Positions 22,716 to 32,476 of a stretch of 64,000 bases of DNA are shown piece after piece. Within the stretch, counting starts at the first letter, position 1. Every line of letters begins with the position of its first letter. The notes under the pieces are model-generated. The model worked only from the letters and a program-made list of their open reading frames with translations. It had not been told where the DNA came from and did no database searches. Source of the stretch: Trichodelitschia bisporula (taxonomy: Eukaryota; Ascomycota; Dothideomycetes; Phaeotrichales; Phaeotrichaceae); assembly GCA_010356995.1 (NCBI GenBank), contig ML996702.1, positions 67,552 to 131,551 of the forward strand, given 5' to 3'. The position numbers and the translations under genes are program-made.

Positions 22716-23739
22716 CCACAATAACAAGCAAAGCAAAGCAGAAGAAGACGAAGACTAAGACGAAGACGAAGACGAACAACAACCCCAAGTTGGCCACCTT
22801 CGATCCCACCGTCTAAAGAAAGCAACAAAGTCTCTATTCATCTACCCCCAACATCACCACCCCCTTGTTGCTCGACAAGCAAAGTGTACAGTGTACCGTC
22901 AACACCACAGCAAACACCACCAATCCGAACAGCCTCCTTCGTAGCCAGCGGCAAGGTACAACTGTCCACCCCCACACACACCACTCCCCCCTCCCCCTTC
23001 TCGCTGCATACGCCAAACCCCGCATCCACACCCCCTCACTGGCCCCAGTCAGCCGTGCCCTTCACGCTCCAGCCCTGTGCGCTGTGCATAAGGCGCGCAC
23101 CCTCCGCAGCGCATCATGTACTCCTGTACTCCTTCCTGTACGGTACAGTAGTCCTGTACTCGTGTGTTCTAGCCGCACTCCACTCTCTCCCTCTCTCCCT
23201 CTCCATCATCGGCATATCCCCTATAGGGCATCATCCCTTTCCCCTCTCCAACCGCCCACCCCTCGCCTCGGCACAGTCCAGCCCTTCCTCGCCGCGAACC
23301 TTCATCTCCTTGTGCCAGTGCGCGGTCCCAGCGGCAATATGACTCGAGTTCGAGATTTGCCATGTATTTCTGCAGGAGTGGGATCGGTCCGATCGGTTTA
23401 TTTGCTAGGGTTGCGTAACCGTGAGGCGGCCACGTGCCAAGGGCGTGTGGGGTACTCGTAGGTGACCGGTTGCCGGTGTGGTCATCTACTCCGTGTGGTC
23501 ATTTACTTAACCTGCATCTGTTCAGATTATTGTACTCTTTAGGGTGGCGAGGCGCAGCGAGGCTGAAATATGCCTGTTCAGCGGCAGTGGTGGCTGCGGT
23601 TACTTCTCTGTCAGGCTGGCATAAGGCGTTGCGGTACTCACCATCATCGTCTGGATATCCAATCTCACATTTCAGCAGTATCGTGGGCTTGAATATTCCA
23701 CACAGATATCAAGATATAGCGACGCAATAAATCTCAGCT
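21949..23739. other. Intergenic, low-complexity rich
   Basis: This is the upstream region of the proline-rich gene and the downstream region of the GT8 gene. It holds a trinucleotide repeat (22672-22790), a CT-rich leader-like run (22840-23330) and a repeated CTGTACT motif (23116-23163). The open frames here are low-complexity and not convincing. Confidence 0.5.
22672..22790. repeat. AAC trinucleotide microsatellite followed by GAC/AAG-rich run
   Basis: Twelve consecutive AAC units at 22681-22716 are preceded by GCAGCAGC and followed by AAGC and GAAGAC-type repeats to about 22785. It is non-coding in my reading and lies in the upstream region of the proline-rich gene. Confidence 0.9.
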
Positions 23740-24823
23740 CTAAAACCCATCGACGATACCGCGCGCGGCCTCATCCTTCAGTCTCGCTTCGTTGACGTCC
23801 CACCACCACTTGTGCGTCTCATCCTTGCCGTCCTCCTTGCCATTCTCGTCCCACGGTTTCGGGCTCAAAATATAGTGGATATTCTTGACCTCCTCATCGC
23901 GCCAAATCGGACGGTGCACGCCATCCCACCGCAGCGTCTTCAACGCGTTGTACACATACGGCAGTGCCACCCAACGTCCCTTGAACAAATCACCAAGCAG
24001 CGACTGATCGGCAAAGTCATACGCTTCAATTGACGAGGAGTTGAGCTGGTCGACAATGAGGTCGTATATCGCCTTTGACGGGTTCACGACTTGGAGACCG
24101 CCGTTTGGAATCCCGAGGCCGGCGGTTGAGGGCGCTCCTGTGGTTTGCGCTTCGTCCGGAGTGGAGTGCTGGTGCGTAAATGCACACGATTCGGGGACCC
24201 TACGGAGTACAGCCGTCAGCAGAGATTCAAGGTGTAGGAAGTCATGGAGGACATGCCAGTCCTTGGGATAGTGCGGCTTCTTGAGCGGATTGCAGACACA
24301 AGCGTGGCTTGCAGCAAACACTCGCATTGCCGATGCACCAGCACTGGGCGGATCGAGCTCCAGATCCATCAGCTCATCCATGTTCTTGAGCACCAGCATA
24401 TCGCTGTCCAGCTGTACGACACGATCATATTCGACCAGGGAAAACGGCGTCAGCTTACTCCAGCAGTCGTAGAAGCGGGGATCGTTGCTGTAGTCCTTGT
24501 GGACAGAGGGCAGCAAGTAGTTGACTCGCTGCTTGGGAATCCCGCGATCTTCCAGTGCCTTGTGGCCCTCGGGAGGGAAGGTGTCGGTGTAGAGGGCGAT
24601 CAAAGGGCACTTGGAGCCCGCTGCCTTCAAGGAGTAGTCCAGAGTGAGGAGACCTGGGAGATAAGCCGTGTTGGTGATCAACGTCGTCCATACTTTTGCA
24701 GCTGTCAGCTTCTGAGAGGGCTATCACTGTCACTTCTGTTCTCATACCGCGTTTCGACTCAACAAGTCTGGTCGGCGCGGGGCTGACCCCGCCGCTACCC
24801 GTAGCCGTCGCATCTTGCGTCAT
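23740..24823 (-). CDS. Glycosyltransferase family 8 protein (glycogenin/galactinol synthase-like)
   Basis: Nucleotide-sugar transferase of the GT8 fold. Three exons (24823-24748, 24701-24257, 24199-23740) give 326 residues. Exon 1 is a short Ser/Thr-rich leader. VWTTLITNTAYLPGLLTLDY begins the catalytic domain; the metal-binding DxD is in VQLDSDMLVLKNMDEL; SLLGDLFKGRWVALPYVYNA and IHYILSPKPWDE match later GT8 motifs. The second intron (24256-24200, 57 nt) is stop-free and in frame, with a GC donor, so a simple ORF hides it; removing it restores PKDWVPESCAFT. There is no signal peptide, so the enzyme is probably cytosolic. The acceptor sugar is unknown. Divergent promoter (351 bp) shared with the carrier gene. 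Confidence 0.9.
24200..24256 (-). other. Inferred in-frame GC-AG intron in the GT8 gene
   Basis: Starts GCATGT after AAGGACTG, ends CTCCGTAG, and contains a GCTGAC branch-like site. Splicing joins TG to G to make the Trp of PKDWVPESCAFT, a segment that is continuous in fungal GT8 relatives as I recall them. Retention would insert 19 residues without a stop. Confidence 0.65.
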
Positions 24824-25174
24824 GATGAAGCTTTTGCTTTTTCAAGTGTAAATTCAGCAAAGAGATACCGCCGATATCCAGATAGGCTGCAGTTAAGTAC
24901 AACAGCTGGACGCCTGACGATCTACATGGCGTTTGTAACTCGCGACGAACACCGCTGCGATCGGGGAGCTTCGGACGTGGGGCAAAGGCGCAAGACTGGC
25001 GACCAGGATGTGATGGCACAATCCGCTTTGGTGTGGGACTTCTAGTTCTACTTTGTCTCCGCTTCCAGCTTTTTAGAACGTCAGCTCCCTCGAAGCTCTG
25101 AGTCTGCACAGTAGTCTACACATTTTGCCATTTTACTCGCAAAGTAGCAGGCCAATTGCTGCTGGTAAGTGACC
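24824..25174. promoter_or_regulatory. Divergent promoter region, GT8 / mitochondrial carrier
   Basis: The 351 bp between two divergent start codons must hold both promoters. I see no convincing TATA box or named operator. Confidence 0.5.
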
Positions 25175-26318
25175 ATGTCGACAGTCGCCGAGGGAGCTTT
25201 GGCGGCTTCAGACAACAAGCCACAGCCTAGCCACTACAAGGGATTTGTAGCCGGCGTCTTCTCCGGTGTCGCGAAGCTCAGCGGTACGTTTGAAGATGAT
25301 GAAACTATCTGAGTCGACACTAACTCTTAGATAGTGGGACATCCGTAAGTGTCCTCACGCCGAGCGAACCCGCAGACACCGTCCTTACCAGTCTCCCATT
25401 CCCAGCTTCGATACCATCAAGGTCCGGCTACAAACCTCCGAGAAATCCCACTTCCGGGGTCCCTTGGACTGCGTCCTACAAACCATCCGCAATGAAGGCT
25501 TTCGAGGCTTGTACAAAGGGGCAACTCCACCGCTGGTGGGGTGGATGTTCATGGATTCGCTGTATGTACGACTCGTCTACCACGAGCCCCTTCTGAATGC
25601 TTATCTGTTAAACAGGATGCTCGGGTCGCTGACGGCTTACCGCCGTATACTGCGCGAGCGCGTGTTTGCTCCTAGGTCCCTCGACATGAGCGCAGCGGAC
25701 AAGCTTCCGGCCTACGGGCACGGCATTGCGGGTACCTTCGCTGGCTGGACGGTCAGCTTGATTGCCGCGCCGGTGGAGCACGTGAAAGCCCGGCTTCAGG
25801 TCCAGTACGCAGCCGACAAGGCGAAGCGGTTATACAAGGGACCGATCGACTGCACGAAGAGGATTGTAAGATTGTACGGATATTCACCTTCGGACCGGTC
25901 TAACTGTGTCTAGTTCAAGGCTCATGGCGTAAGAGGCTTATACCACGGACTATTCGCCACTATGCTCTTCCGGACCTTTTTCTTCTTCTGGTGGTCGACA
26001 TACGATGTCTTCTCCCACTACTTCCACAATCACACTTCGCTCTCAACACCAGCCGTCAACTTCTGGGCCGGAGGGCTCTCCGCTCAGGTCTTCTGGCTTA
26101 CGTCGTACCCGTCTGACGTCGTCAAGCAGCGCATAATGACAGATCCGCTGGACCCTGACAAACGAAAGTTCCGACACTGGCGAGATGCAGCACAGGCTGT
26201 GTGGCGCGAGAACGGCTGGAGAGGCTACTGGCGTGGCTTCGTTCCTTGTTTTCTGCGCGCATTCCCTGCGAATGCTGTCGCCCTTGTGGCATTCGAAGGA
26301 GTTATGCGATCACTATGA
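25175..26318 (+). CDS. Mitochondrial carrier family (SLC25) protein
   Basis: Inner-membrane solute carrier. Five exons (25175-25283, 25335-25344, 25406-25561, 25616-25865, 25914-26318) give 309 residues, the normal length. All three signature motifs are present: PFDTIKVRLQ, PVEHVKARLQ and PSDVVKQRIM. Six hydrophobic segments fit the tripartite fold. Exon 2 is only 10 nt and encodes the VGHP junction. The intron 25562-25615 is 54 nt, in frame and stop-free; its removal restores MFMDSLMLGSLTAYRR. The GWMFMDS and FRTFFFFWW features point to the carnitine/ornithine/Ymc1-like branch; the substrate is not assigned. Confidence 0.93.
25335..25344 (+). other. 10-nt internal microexon of the carrier gene
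   Basis: TGGGACATCC between an acceptor ending GATAG and a donor GTAAGT. It supplies Val(part)-Gly-His-Pro(part) of the VGHPFDTIKVR motif, which neither neighbouring exon encodes; frame is kept on both sides. Confidence 0.85.
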
Positions 26319-27184
26319 GTGAACGAGCCGTCAATGACCGTGTTGAACGTTAGCAGGCATTGAAACGATACTACAGGCTGATATGGAGATCGTCTCCTCT
26401 TCGGCCGAGGGCCCAGAGCCGACGGCGTCCATGAACATCCAGATCGAATTAAACCCCACCTCCCAATACGGTCAGTCGTAAATGGCCAAAGTGCGCTTCT
26501 AGAAGATAGCTACGGCCTTACCGTAATCCATACGCGACATGGATTTCCTCCTTGAAACGCGATATGGACTTGGGAACCATCCAATGACAAGAGCTTCCGC
26601 GGCTTCTTTTCCGCACGCAACGACCCGGTAGGCGGGGGCTATTGCGGTAGTCACAAGCCATATGGCAATCTTTGCGACCCTTGTCGGTTCGCTCAGGATG
26701 CCTATCTCAACATTTCAACATCTCAGATCGGGTGCATAGATCCCTCATAGATGGCCTCCTATCTAGCTGGCCAGACGAATCGAAATGCTTTGGTTGCCTC
26801 TGCTTGTACGAACTGCAACGTCCTCACCTTCCTTCATCGACTTACGTGCGAGTTGAAAGCTAGCTAGAGATGTCCACTGTTGATCCATTCCCCCACGGGC
26901 TGGCGGCTTCATCTATCACTCGGCCGTATCCGCAAGGCAGCCCTATAAGCCCCTCCGATCTGGCCGCACGGTTGAGTTTAATATATTGAAAATCTGCCTT
27001 CGAATTTCGCCATCGGTTGCCGAGTTCTGCAGCCCATGCGTTCAATGCAAAACACGTCCGTTATCTCCACACGCGCACATGCTGCGACAGGCACAACATA
27101 TATCATCACACCACAGCGCCTGATGGCTCGGCCTCCAGGCGTCCCTCAGTTCCATTCTTTGCAGTCACTCATTCAGCATCCAAC
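26319..27184. other. Intergenic
   Basis: The region upstream of the secreted PHM-like gene. It is AT-richer than the genes. No ORF of note. Confidence 0.55.
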
Positions 27185-28450
27185 ATGAAGTCGAGCATTT
27201 TCCTCGCGCTGGCCGCTGGCGCCATGGGCGCCGTCATCGCTGACCTCCCCGACATCCATAAGGGCATGACGCGCGAGCAGGAGGGCCGTAAGTGGAACAT
27301 ACGCCCCTCCAGCCAACCATTGCCTAACAAAAGCCAGACAAGGTCGTCGCCTCGGGCATCGCGCCAGAGGTGCAGCAGCTAGTCCCGCTCTTCAACGACT
27401 ACGCACCCGGCTCGAAGCGCGTTAAGATCCGCTACGGCAAATTCGCGCTCCCCAGCGTCAACGCCACGACGGCCATGTCGAAGCTGACGGGCGAGCAAGG
27501 CACCATGACCACCATGCTGGGGACGATGAAGAAGCCGTGCGCGGGTGACTGCTCGCTCATTACCATGCAGGCGGGGCTAGAGTATGCGAACGGGCAGGTG
27601 GCAGAGCCGAGCAACGGCGGCTGGCTGCACCATATTGTCATGCTGGTGGGCGGGGGGAGCCGCAAGGACAGCGTGTGCAGCCTGCCCGTGGAGCGCTTCT
27701 TCAGCTCCGGCAACGAGCGCACGCCAACCGCGTTCGGCGACGTGGTCAACAAGAAGGTTAAGAGCAGCTTCCCGCTCACGGCGTCGGATCGCTTCATGGC
27801 GCAGCTCGAGCTCATGAACTTGCTCCCCAAGCCGCAGGACGTCTGGCTCACGGTCGACTACGAGTTTGTCGACGGGCCGCGCCAGCCCGGGTGGAAGGTG
27901 GCCAAGGCCATGTGGCTCGATGTTACCAACTGCGGTGCGTCGTCGGTGCGGCCGCCGGCGGGCAAGCAGCAGTTTAAGCTTGCCATGCGCCCCTGGACTA
28001 GCCAGTTTGACGGAGAGCTTCTGGGTGTTGGTAAGTGGACCACGGCTGGTGTGCGAAAGGAGACGTGCTGATTGAACAGGCGGCCATTTGCACGATGGCG
28101 GTGTCAACGTCAATGTCTACCAGAACAACAAAGTCATTTGCGACTCCCGTGCCACCTACACCGAGCCCGCCCACGGCCACAAGGTGAAGCGTGATGGGCC
28201 GCACGATATGAACGAGTACGTCTTCATTTCTCTAGTGACAGAGACTTGACTTTGCTGACACTGTCCTAGTGGTATGGCACATATCAAGCAAATGTCGACC
28301 TGCTCCGAGCTTGGTCCGCTGAAGAAGGGCGACAAGATTTTCATTGATGCCAACTACGATTTCGCCAAGTTCGCGGGCATGAAGAGCAAGGCGGGTGCTT
28401 ATACGGAGGTGATGGGTATTGCCATTCTGTATGCCGCTGTGAACTTGTAG
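27185..28450 (+). CDS. Secreted protein with PHM-like (type II copper monooxygenase) motifs
   Basis: Four exons (27185-27287, 27338-28030, 28080-28215, 28270-28450) give 370 residues. A signal peptide is clear (MKSSIFLALAAGAMGAVIA). GGWLHHIVMLVGG (His132-His133), GGHLHDGGVNVNVYQNNKVI (His268, His270) and YTEVMGIAILY (Met359) recall the CuA His-His, CuM His-x-His and CuM Met of peptidylglycine alpha-hydroxylating monooxygenase; the spacing from His133 to His268 is 135, against 134 in rat PHM. The stretch that should carry the third CuA histidine (FMAQLELMNLL) has none. These are memory-based comparisons, not an alignment. If the fold is right, it is a secreted copper protein of uncertain activity. 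A KR site lies at KVKRDGPHD. Confidence 0.75.
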
Positions 28451-29594
28451 GCTGCGACGGGTACGGTCAGCGGGTTGGAGTGGAAGTTGATGTACATAAC
28501 TAGTTCTGGCGTGTATCTCAAAACATTGGGTTGACAGCGGATTGCTGTGTGCCGTATCCGATTCCCAGACGTTGGCCAGCCTTCAGGATAGGATTGAAGG
28601 ATGAGCGGGGTAAGCGTGTGGTGAGCATAATGAGCGCGTGGTGAGGTCCCTGGCAAAATGAGGAGCGCGTCCCCTTCGGCTTGGCGTTGGATGCGCCGAG
28701 CAATTGTCTGGCGAAGTGTCCCAACATGATTTGACCGCCGTGAGAAAGATGCCGAATAGAAAGGGAGAAGAAAGAGGCTACGACTCCCTAATCTTCATCC
28801 TCTTCCGTACTCTCCTCCGCACCTAAGCCGCAACGTCTCCTCTCCAGTTGCTTGCTTTACTACTTCGTACGTCGATAGTGACGTTCTCTCTCGCTCAACC
28901 CTTCGAGGCGAACTTTATCCCTCTCGAACCCTCGACACCTCGACGCCTCAAGACCCTTCACACATTCCGTTTTCGGTGTACAACACGCGCCGCGTCTCAC
29001 CTTCTCACACCTTCCTCCCTAGTCTTCATTTTGCTCCTTCACGAGCCTCTACATATCTCCATATCACCACCCCTCCAACCCCCCCCCCACCCCCCCCCAC
29101 CTTCGTAATTCCGCTCCGGGATCCTTAGCGTCTGCAAAGCTCGCGGACAGCAATCCTCCGCTCCACTCTTTAATAAAAGTGTGTTAGCCGCGAAGCGCGC
29201 TTCCGCCCCATCCCCTTATCATCCCGCACCTCCAGGCATCCAGCCACCGGTCAATATCATCAACACCAGAGAAGACATCTTCCCTAGCCACCCGTCCTTC
29301 TTCCGCACACATCACCGACTGCAACTTCTCTCAATCACCAGTCCTCACACGGAGCTCGTCCCTCCAGCCACTCGTTCTTGCGCTTTACCCGTCCACCCAA
29401 GCATCAGGCCTCCCAAGTCGCCGCTAAAACCCTTCCGGCATCCTTAGCCATCAGCTCCTTCCGCCTCTTAGCCGCATCGTCACATAGCCAGCAAGCTGGA
29501 GACTCTTCAGGGCCGGCCCCGTCGACGCTCGACGCTTTCACGCTCGGCACCACCTCCCATCGCCGAAGAAATTTTGCGGCCATTAACAGCGGAG
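28451..29594. other. Intergenic / long leader region
   Basis: It lies between the PHM-like gene and the mannosyltransferase. From about 28790 it is strongly pyrimidine-rich on the plus strand, as in fungal 5' leaders, with C tracts near 29080-29100. The open frames in it are low-complexity. Confidence 0.55.
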
Positions 29595-31297
29595 ATGGGG
29601 TGGATAGAGCGGCTCAGGAAGAAATGGCGTTCTTCCTCCTGGCCTGCACTTGAGGAACCTCCGCGGACACACTCCCGCCTGCCGCCGCGGTTAGCCTTCC
29701 TCCGCTGGCGAGTGCGACTAAGAAGGGTGTCGGTGCCAGTCGGAGTGCTTGCTTTTCCGCCATTGATCCTCCTAATTGTAATACTCACTCTTCTCTTGCG
29801 ACATACCGACACTCCGGGCCGGGTTCTCATGCAGACTGGATCGCCGCCGGCAATAAGGTAAGATTGCGCCGCGATGCATGCTGCCTCATACTAAAGCTCG
29901 CAGACGCATCAGCGAAAAGTACGACAAGGTTTTCTATACGGGATGTCTTGCACCGGAGATTCAGGCAAAGGAGCCTCGCGCCAACGCCGCCTTCGTTGTT
30001 CTCGCGCGGAACAAGGAATTGGACGGTGTGATTCAGTCCATCAAGTCCATCGAACGGCACTTTAACCGCTGGTTCCACTACCCCTACGTCTTCCTCAACG
30101 ACGGCGACTTCAATTCCACTTTCAAGGAAGTTGTCCGCAACTACACGAGCGCTCCGGTGGAGTTTGGAAAGCTGGATCCTTCAATGTGGGGCTACCCGGA
30201 CTGGGTTGACAAGGAGGTTGCTCGTGAGGGCATCCGGAAGCAGGGTGATGCGGCTATCATGTACGGTGGCATGGAGAGCTACCATCACATGTGCCGCTTC
30301 TATTCTGGGTTCGTTTTATGACCCTTTGGCCGAGCTTCACTCACAGTGGCAGATTCTTCTACAAGCATCCCCTTCTTGACAAGTACAAGTGGTATTGGAG
30401 ACTGGAGCCCGAGATCAAGTACTTCTGTGACATTACCTAGTAAGTATCATCCTGCTAAGTCGTTGCCAAACAACTGACTCCGCAGTGATCCCTTTGTCAA
30501 AATGGAACAGGCAAACAAGACGTATGGCTTTACCATTGCCGTCAAGGAACTCAAGGAGACCGTCCCGAACATCTTCCGATACGCGTCGGCGTACAAGCGC
30601 ATCAACAACATCACATCGACGGGACTCTGGGAGATGTTCACGGAGAAGAAGAAGAAGGGTGACAAGAAGGAGAAGCTGCCGAAGGACGACCCAAAGTACA
30701 AGAAGCCTCTCCCGGAGGAGATATTGAACACGGAACCGGGCGCCGGGTCGCTTCCCGACATCCACCCCGACGCCATGGAGGGTGAGTCGTACAACATGTG
30801 CCACTTTTGGAGTAACTTCGAGATTGCGCGCCTGGACTGGTTCAGGAGCAAGGAATACAACGAATTCTTTGATATGATGGATCACAGCGGCGGCTTCTGG
30901 ATGGAACGGGTATGGCCTTCTTCTAAGCGCTGATGATGAATGCTAACGAGTTTAGTGGGGCGATGCGCCGATTCACTCCTTGGCTGCTGGAGCGCTCTTG
31001 AGTCCGTCTGACATCCACTACTTCCGCGACTTTGGTTACCGGCACACGACCATTCAGCACTGCCCGGCCAACGCGCCTGCCCGCCAGCTGCCTCACATTC
31101 CCTACCTCGAGCAGACGACGGTTGACGAGAAGAAGCGCATTGAAGAGGACGAGTACTGGGCGACTCCGGACCGCGAGCGGGAGAACGGCGTGGGCTGCCG
31201 CTGCCGCTGCGACACGGACATTGTGGACGTGGAAGGCAAGGAGGGCAGCTGTCTCGCGGAGTGGGTGGAGGTGGCCGGCGGATGGTCGTCACCGTAG
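29595..31297 (+). CDS. Kre2/Mnt1-family alpha-1,2-mannosyltransferase (GT15)
   Basis: Golgi type II membrane enzyme that extends O- and N-linked mannans from GDP-mannose. Five exons (29595-29857, 29904-30308, 30353-30439, 30486-30909, 30956-31297) give 506 residues. A basic cytosolic head precedes a membrane anchor at about residues 52-74 (VPVGVLAFPPLILLIVILTL). The lumenal domain shows ANAAFVVLARNKELDGVIQS, RFNRWFHYPYVFLNDGDF-like spacing, FYKHPLLDKYKWYWRLEPEI and the catalytic YNMCHFWSNFEIARLDWFRS with the Glu implicated in Kre2. GFWMERWGDAPIHS crosses the last intron. Slightly longer than yeast Kre2 (442) because of the N-terminus and a Lys-rich insert near residue 315. The paralogue within the KTR family is not determined. 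Confidence 0.95.
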
Positions 31298-32476
31298 TGG
31301 ATTTGTAGCGTTGGGAGGGGCAAGCGGAGCGTATCTGCCGTCGGAAGTGGGCTTATGGGACCTGATTTCACGTCTGTTCTGACCATTGGAGCGGAGTTTG
31401 TGGGGATGGATACCTGTATTCTCTGTATATCTTTTGTCTTTTGAGAATTGCTCAGCTGGGATGGGGGGCGGGGTCCGAGGGCATCCTCTAGCCAGTGCAT
31501 AGTAAGTGGTATTTTGACGAAATAGACGGGAACTGTTGTTGCTGCATACTGAATGCATGGTGTAAACGGATATGTGTTAGCGAATTCGGAGGTTGTGACG
31601 GATCGGAAACGCCAAATCGGATGGACGCTGGGTGAGTCACGTAGCTGAGGCGGCAAGCTAGGAAGAAGAGAGCCGCCGAATGGATGATACCAGCGTAATG
31701 CTACAGTAGAGTTGATATGGAACCGTGGTAACAGCGAAGGCCGATGGGATATCTATTCCATGGGTATCATTGAGGGGGTGATACCGGCCAGTGACGGAAC
31801 GGGATGATTGATGCTTGGCGTGCCGCTCTCCGCCCAGCGACTCATCGGACCCCGCCATTTCCTACCACTATTGACCAAGGACCCAAACACCTGCGTCTGC
31901 CTGCAAGTGAACGTGACACTTGACAAGTACAATAAGCAACGTTACTCTTGTTGTTGTTGCCTTTAAGCCTCTTCTCTTCTCTCTCCCATTCAGCTCTTCC
32001 CTTCACACTCTCACAGCTTCCCTCCTTATCTCGTAACCTCCACCATCCACGCTCTAGCAAGTATCCCGACGCTACCTGCACCTGCCAACGAAGACACAAC
32101 GGAGCCTGGTCGAATCAGAGGGCTCCCTCGCTCGGCCACACCCCCCCGGTCTGGTGCCTACGTGCCTACGTACATCTGCCTCAACTACTCACCCCTCCCC
32201 GCTTCTGTGCCCGGCCTTAATCACCACAACACAACGCCATCCATCTGGCCTCAACAGCTGGTTTACTCACCACTTAAGCAAGAGAATCAAGATCAAAGGA
32301 GTACGCTTCTCCCTCTTCTCCCTCCGTTCCAGACGTGATATCCTGCTGCTCATCTCTCACCCCTCCCTTTGCCGCCCGCGTCGTCCTCCACTCCCCGCAC
32401 TACCCCCTCCCCCCCCCTCCCCCCACACTCACCTCAACCTCCCCGTCCGCAGCCTTACCTCCCAACTGCTGACTCG
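31298..32476. other. Intergenic / leader region
   Basis: No conserved ORF. The last 500 bp before Met32477 are CT-rich with C tracts near 32400, consistent with a 5' leader. Confidence 0.55.

Noticed and set aside
22865-23461. 198-codon Ser/Pro/His-rich ORF upstream of GT8
   Set aside because: Composition is that of CT-rich non-coding leader DNA, with no domain and no good start context.
29877-30321. Separate 147-residue gene starting at 29878
   Set aside because: It is exon 2 of the mannosyltransferase with part of the preceding intron; the spliced gene explains it.
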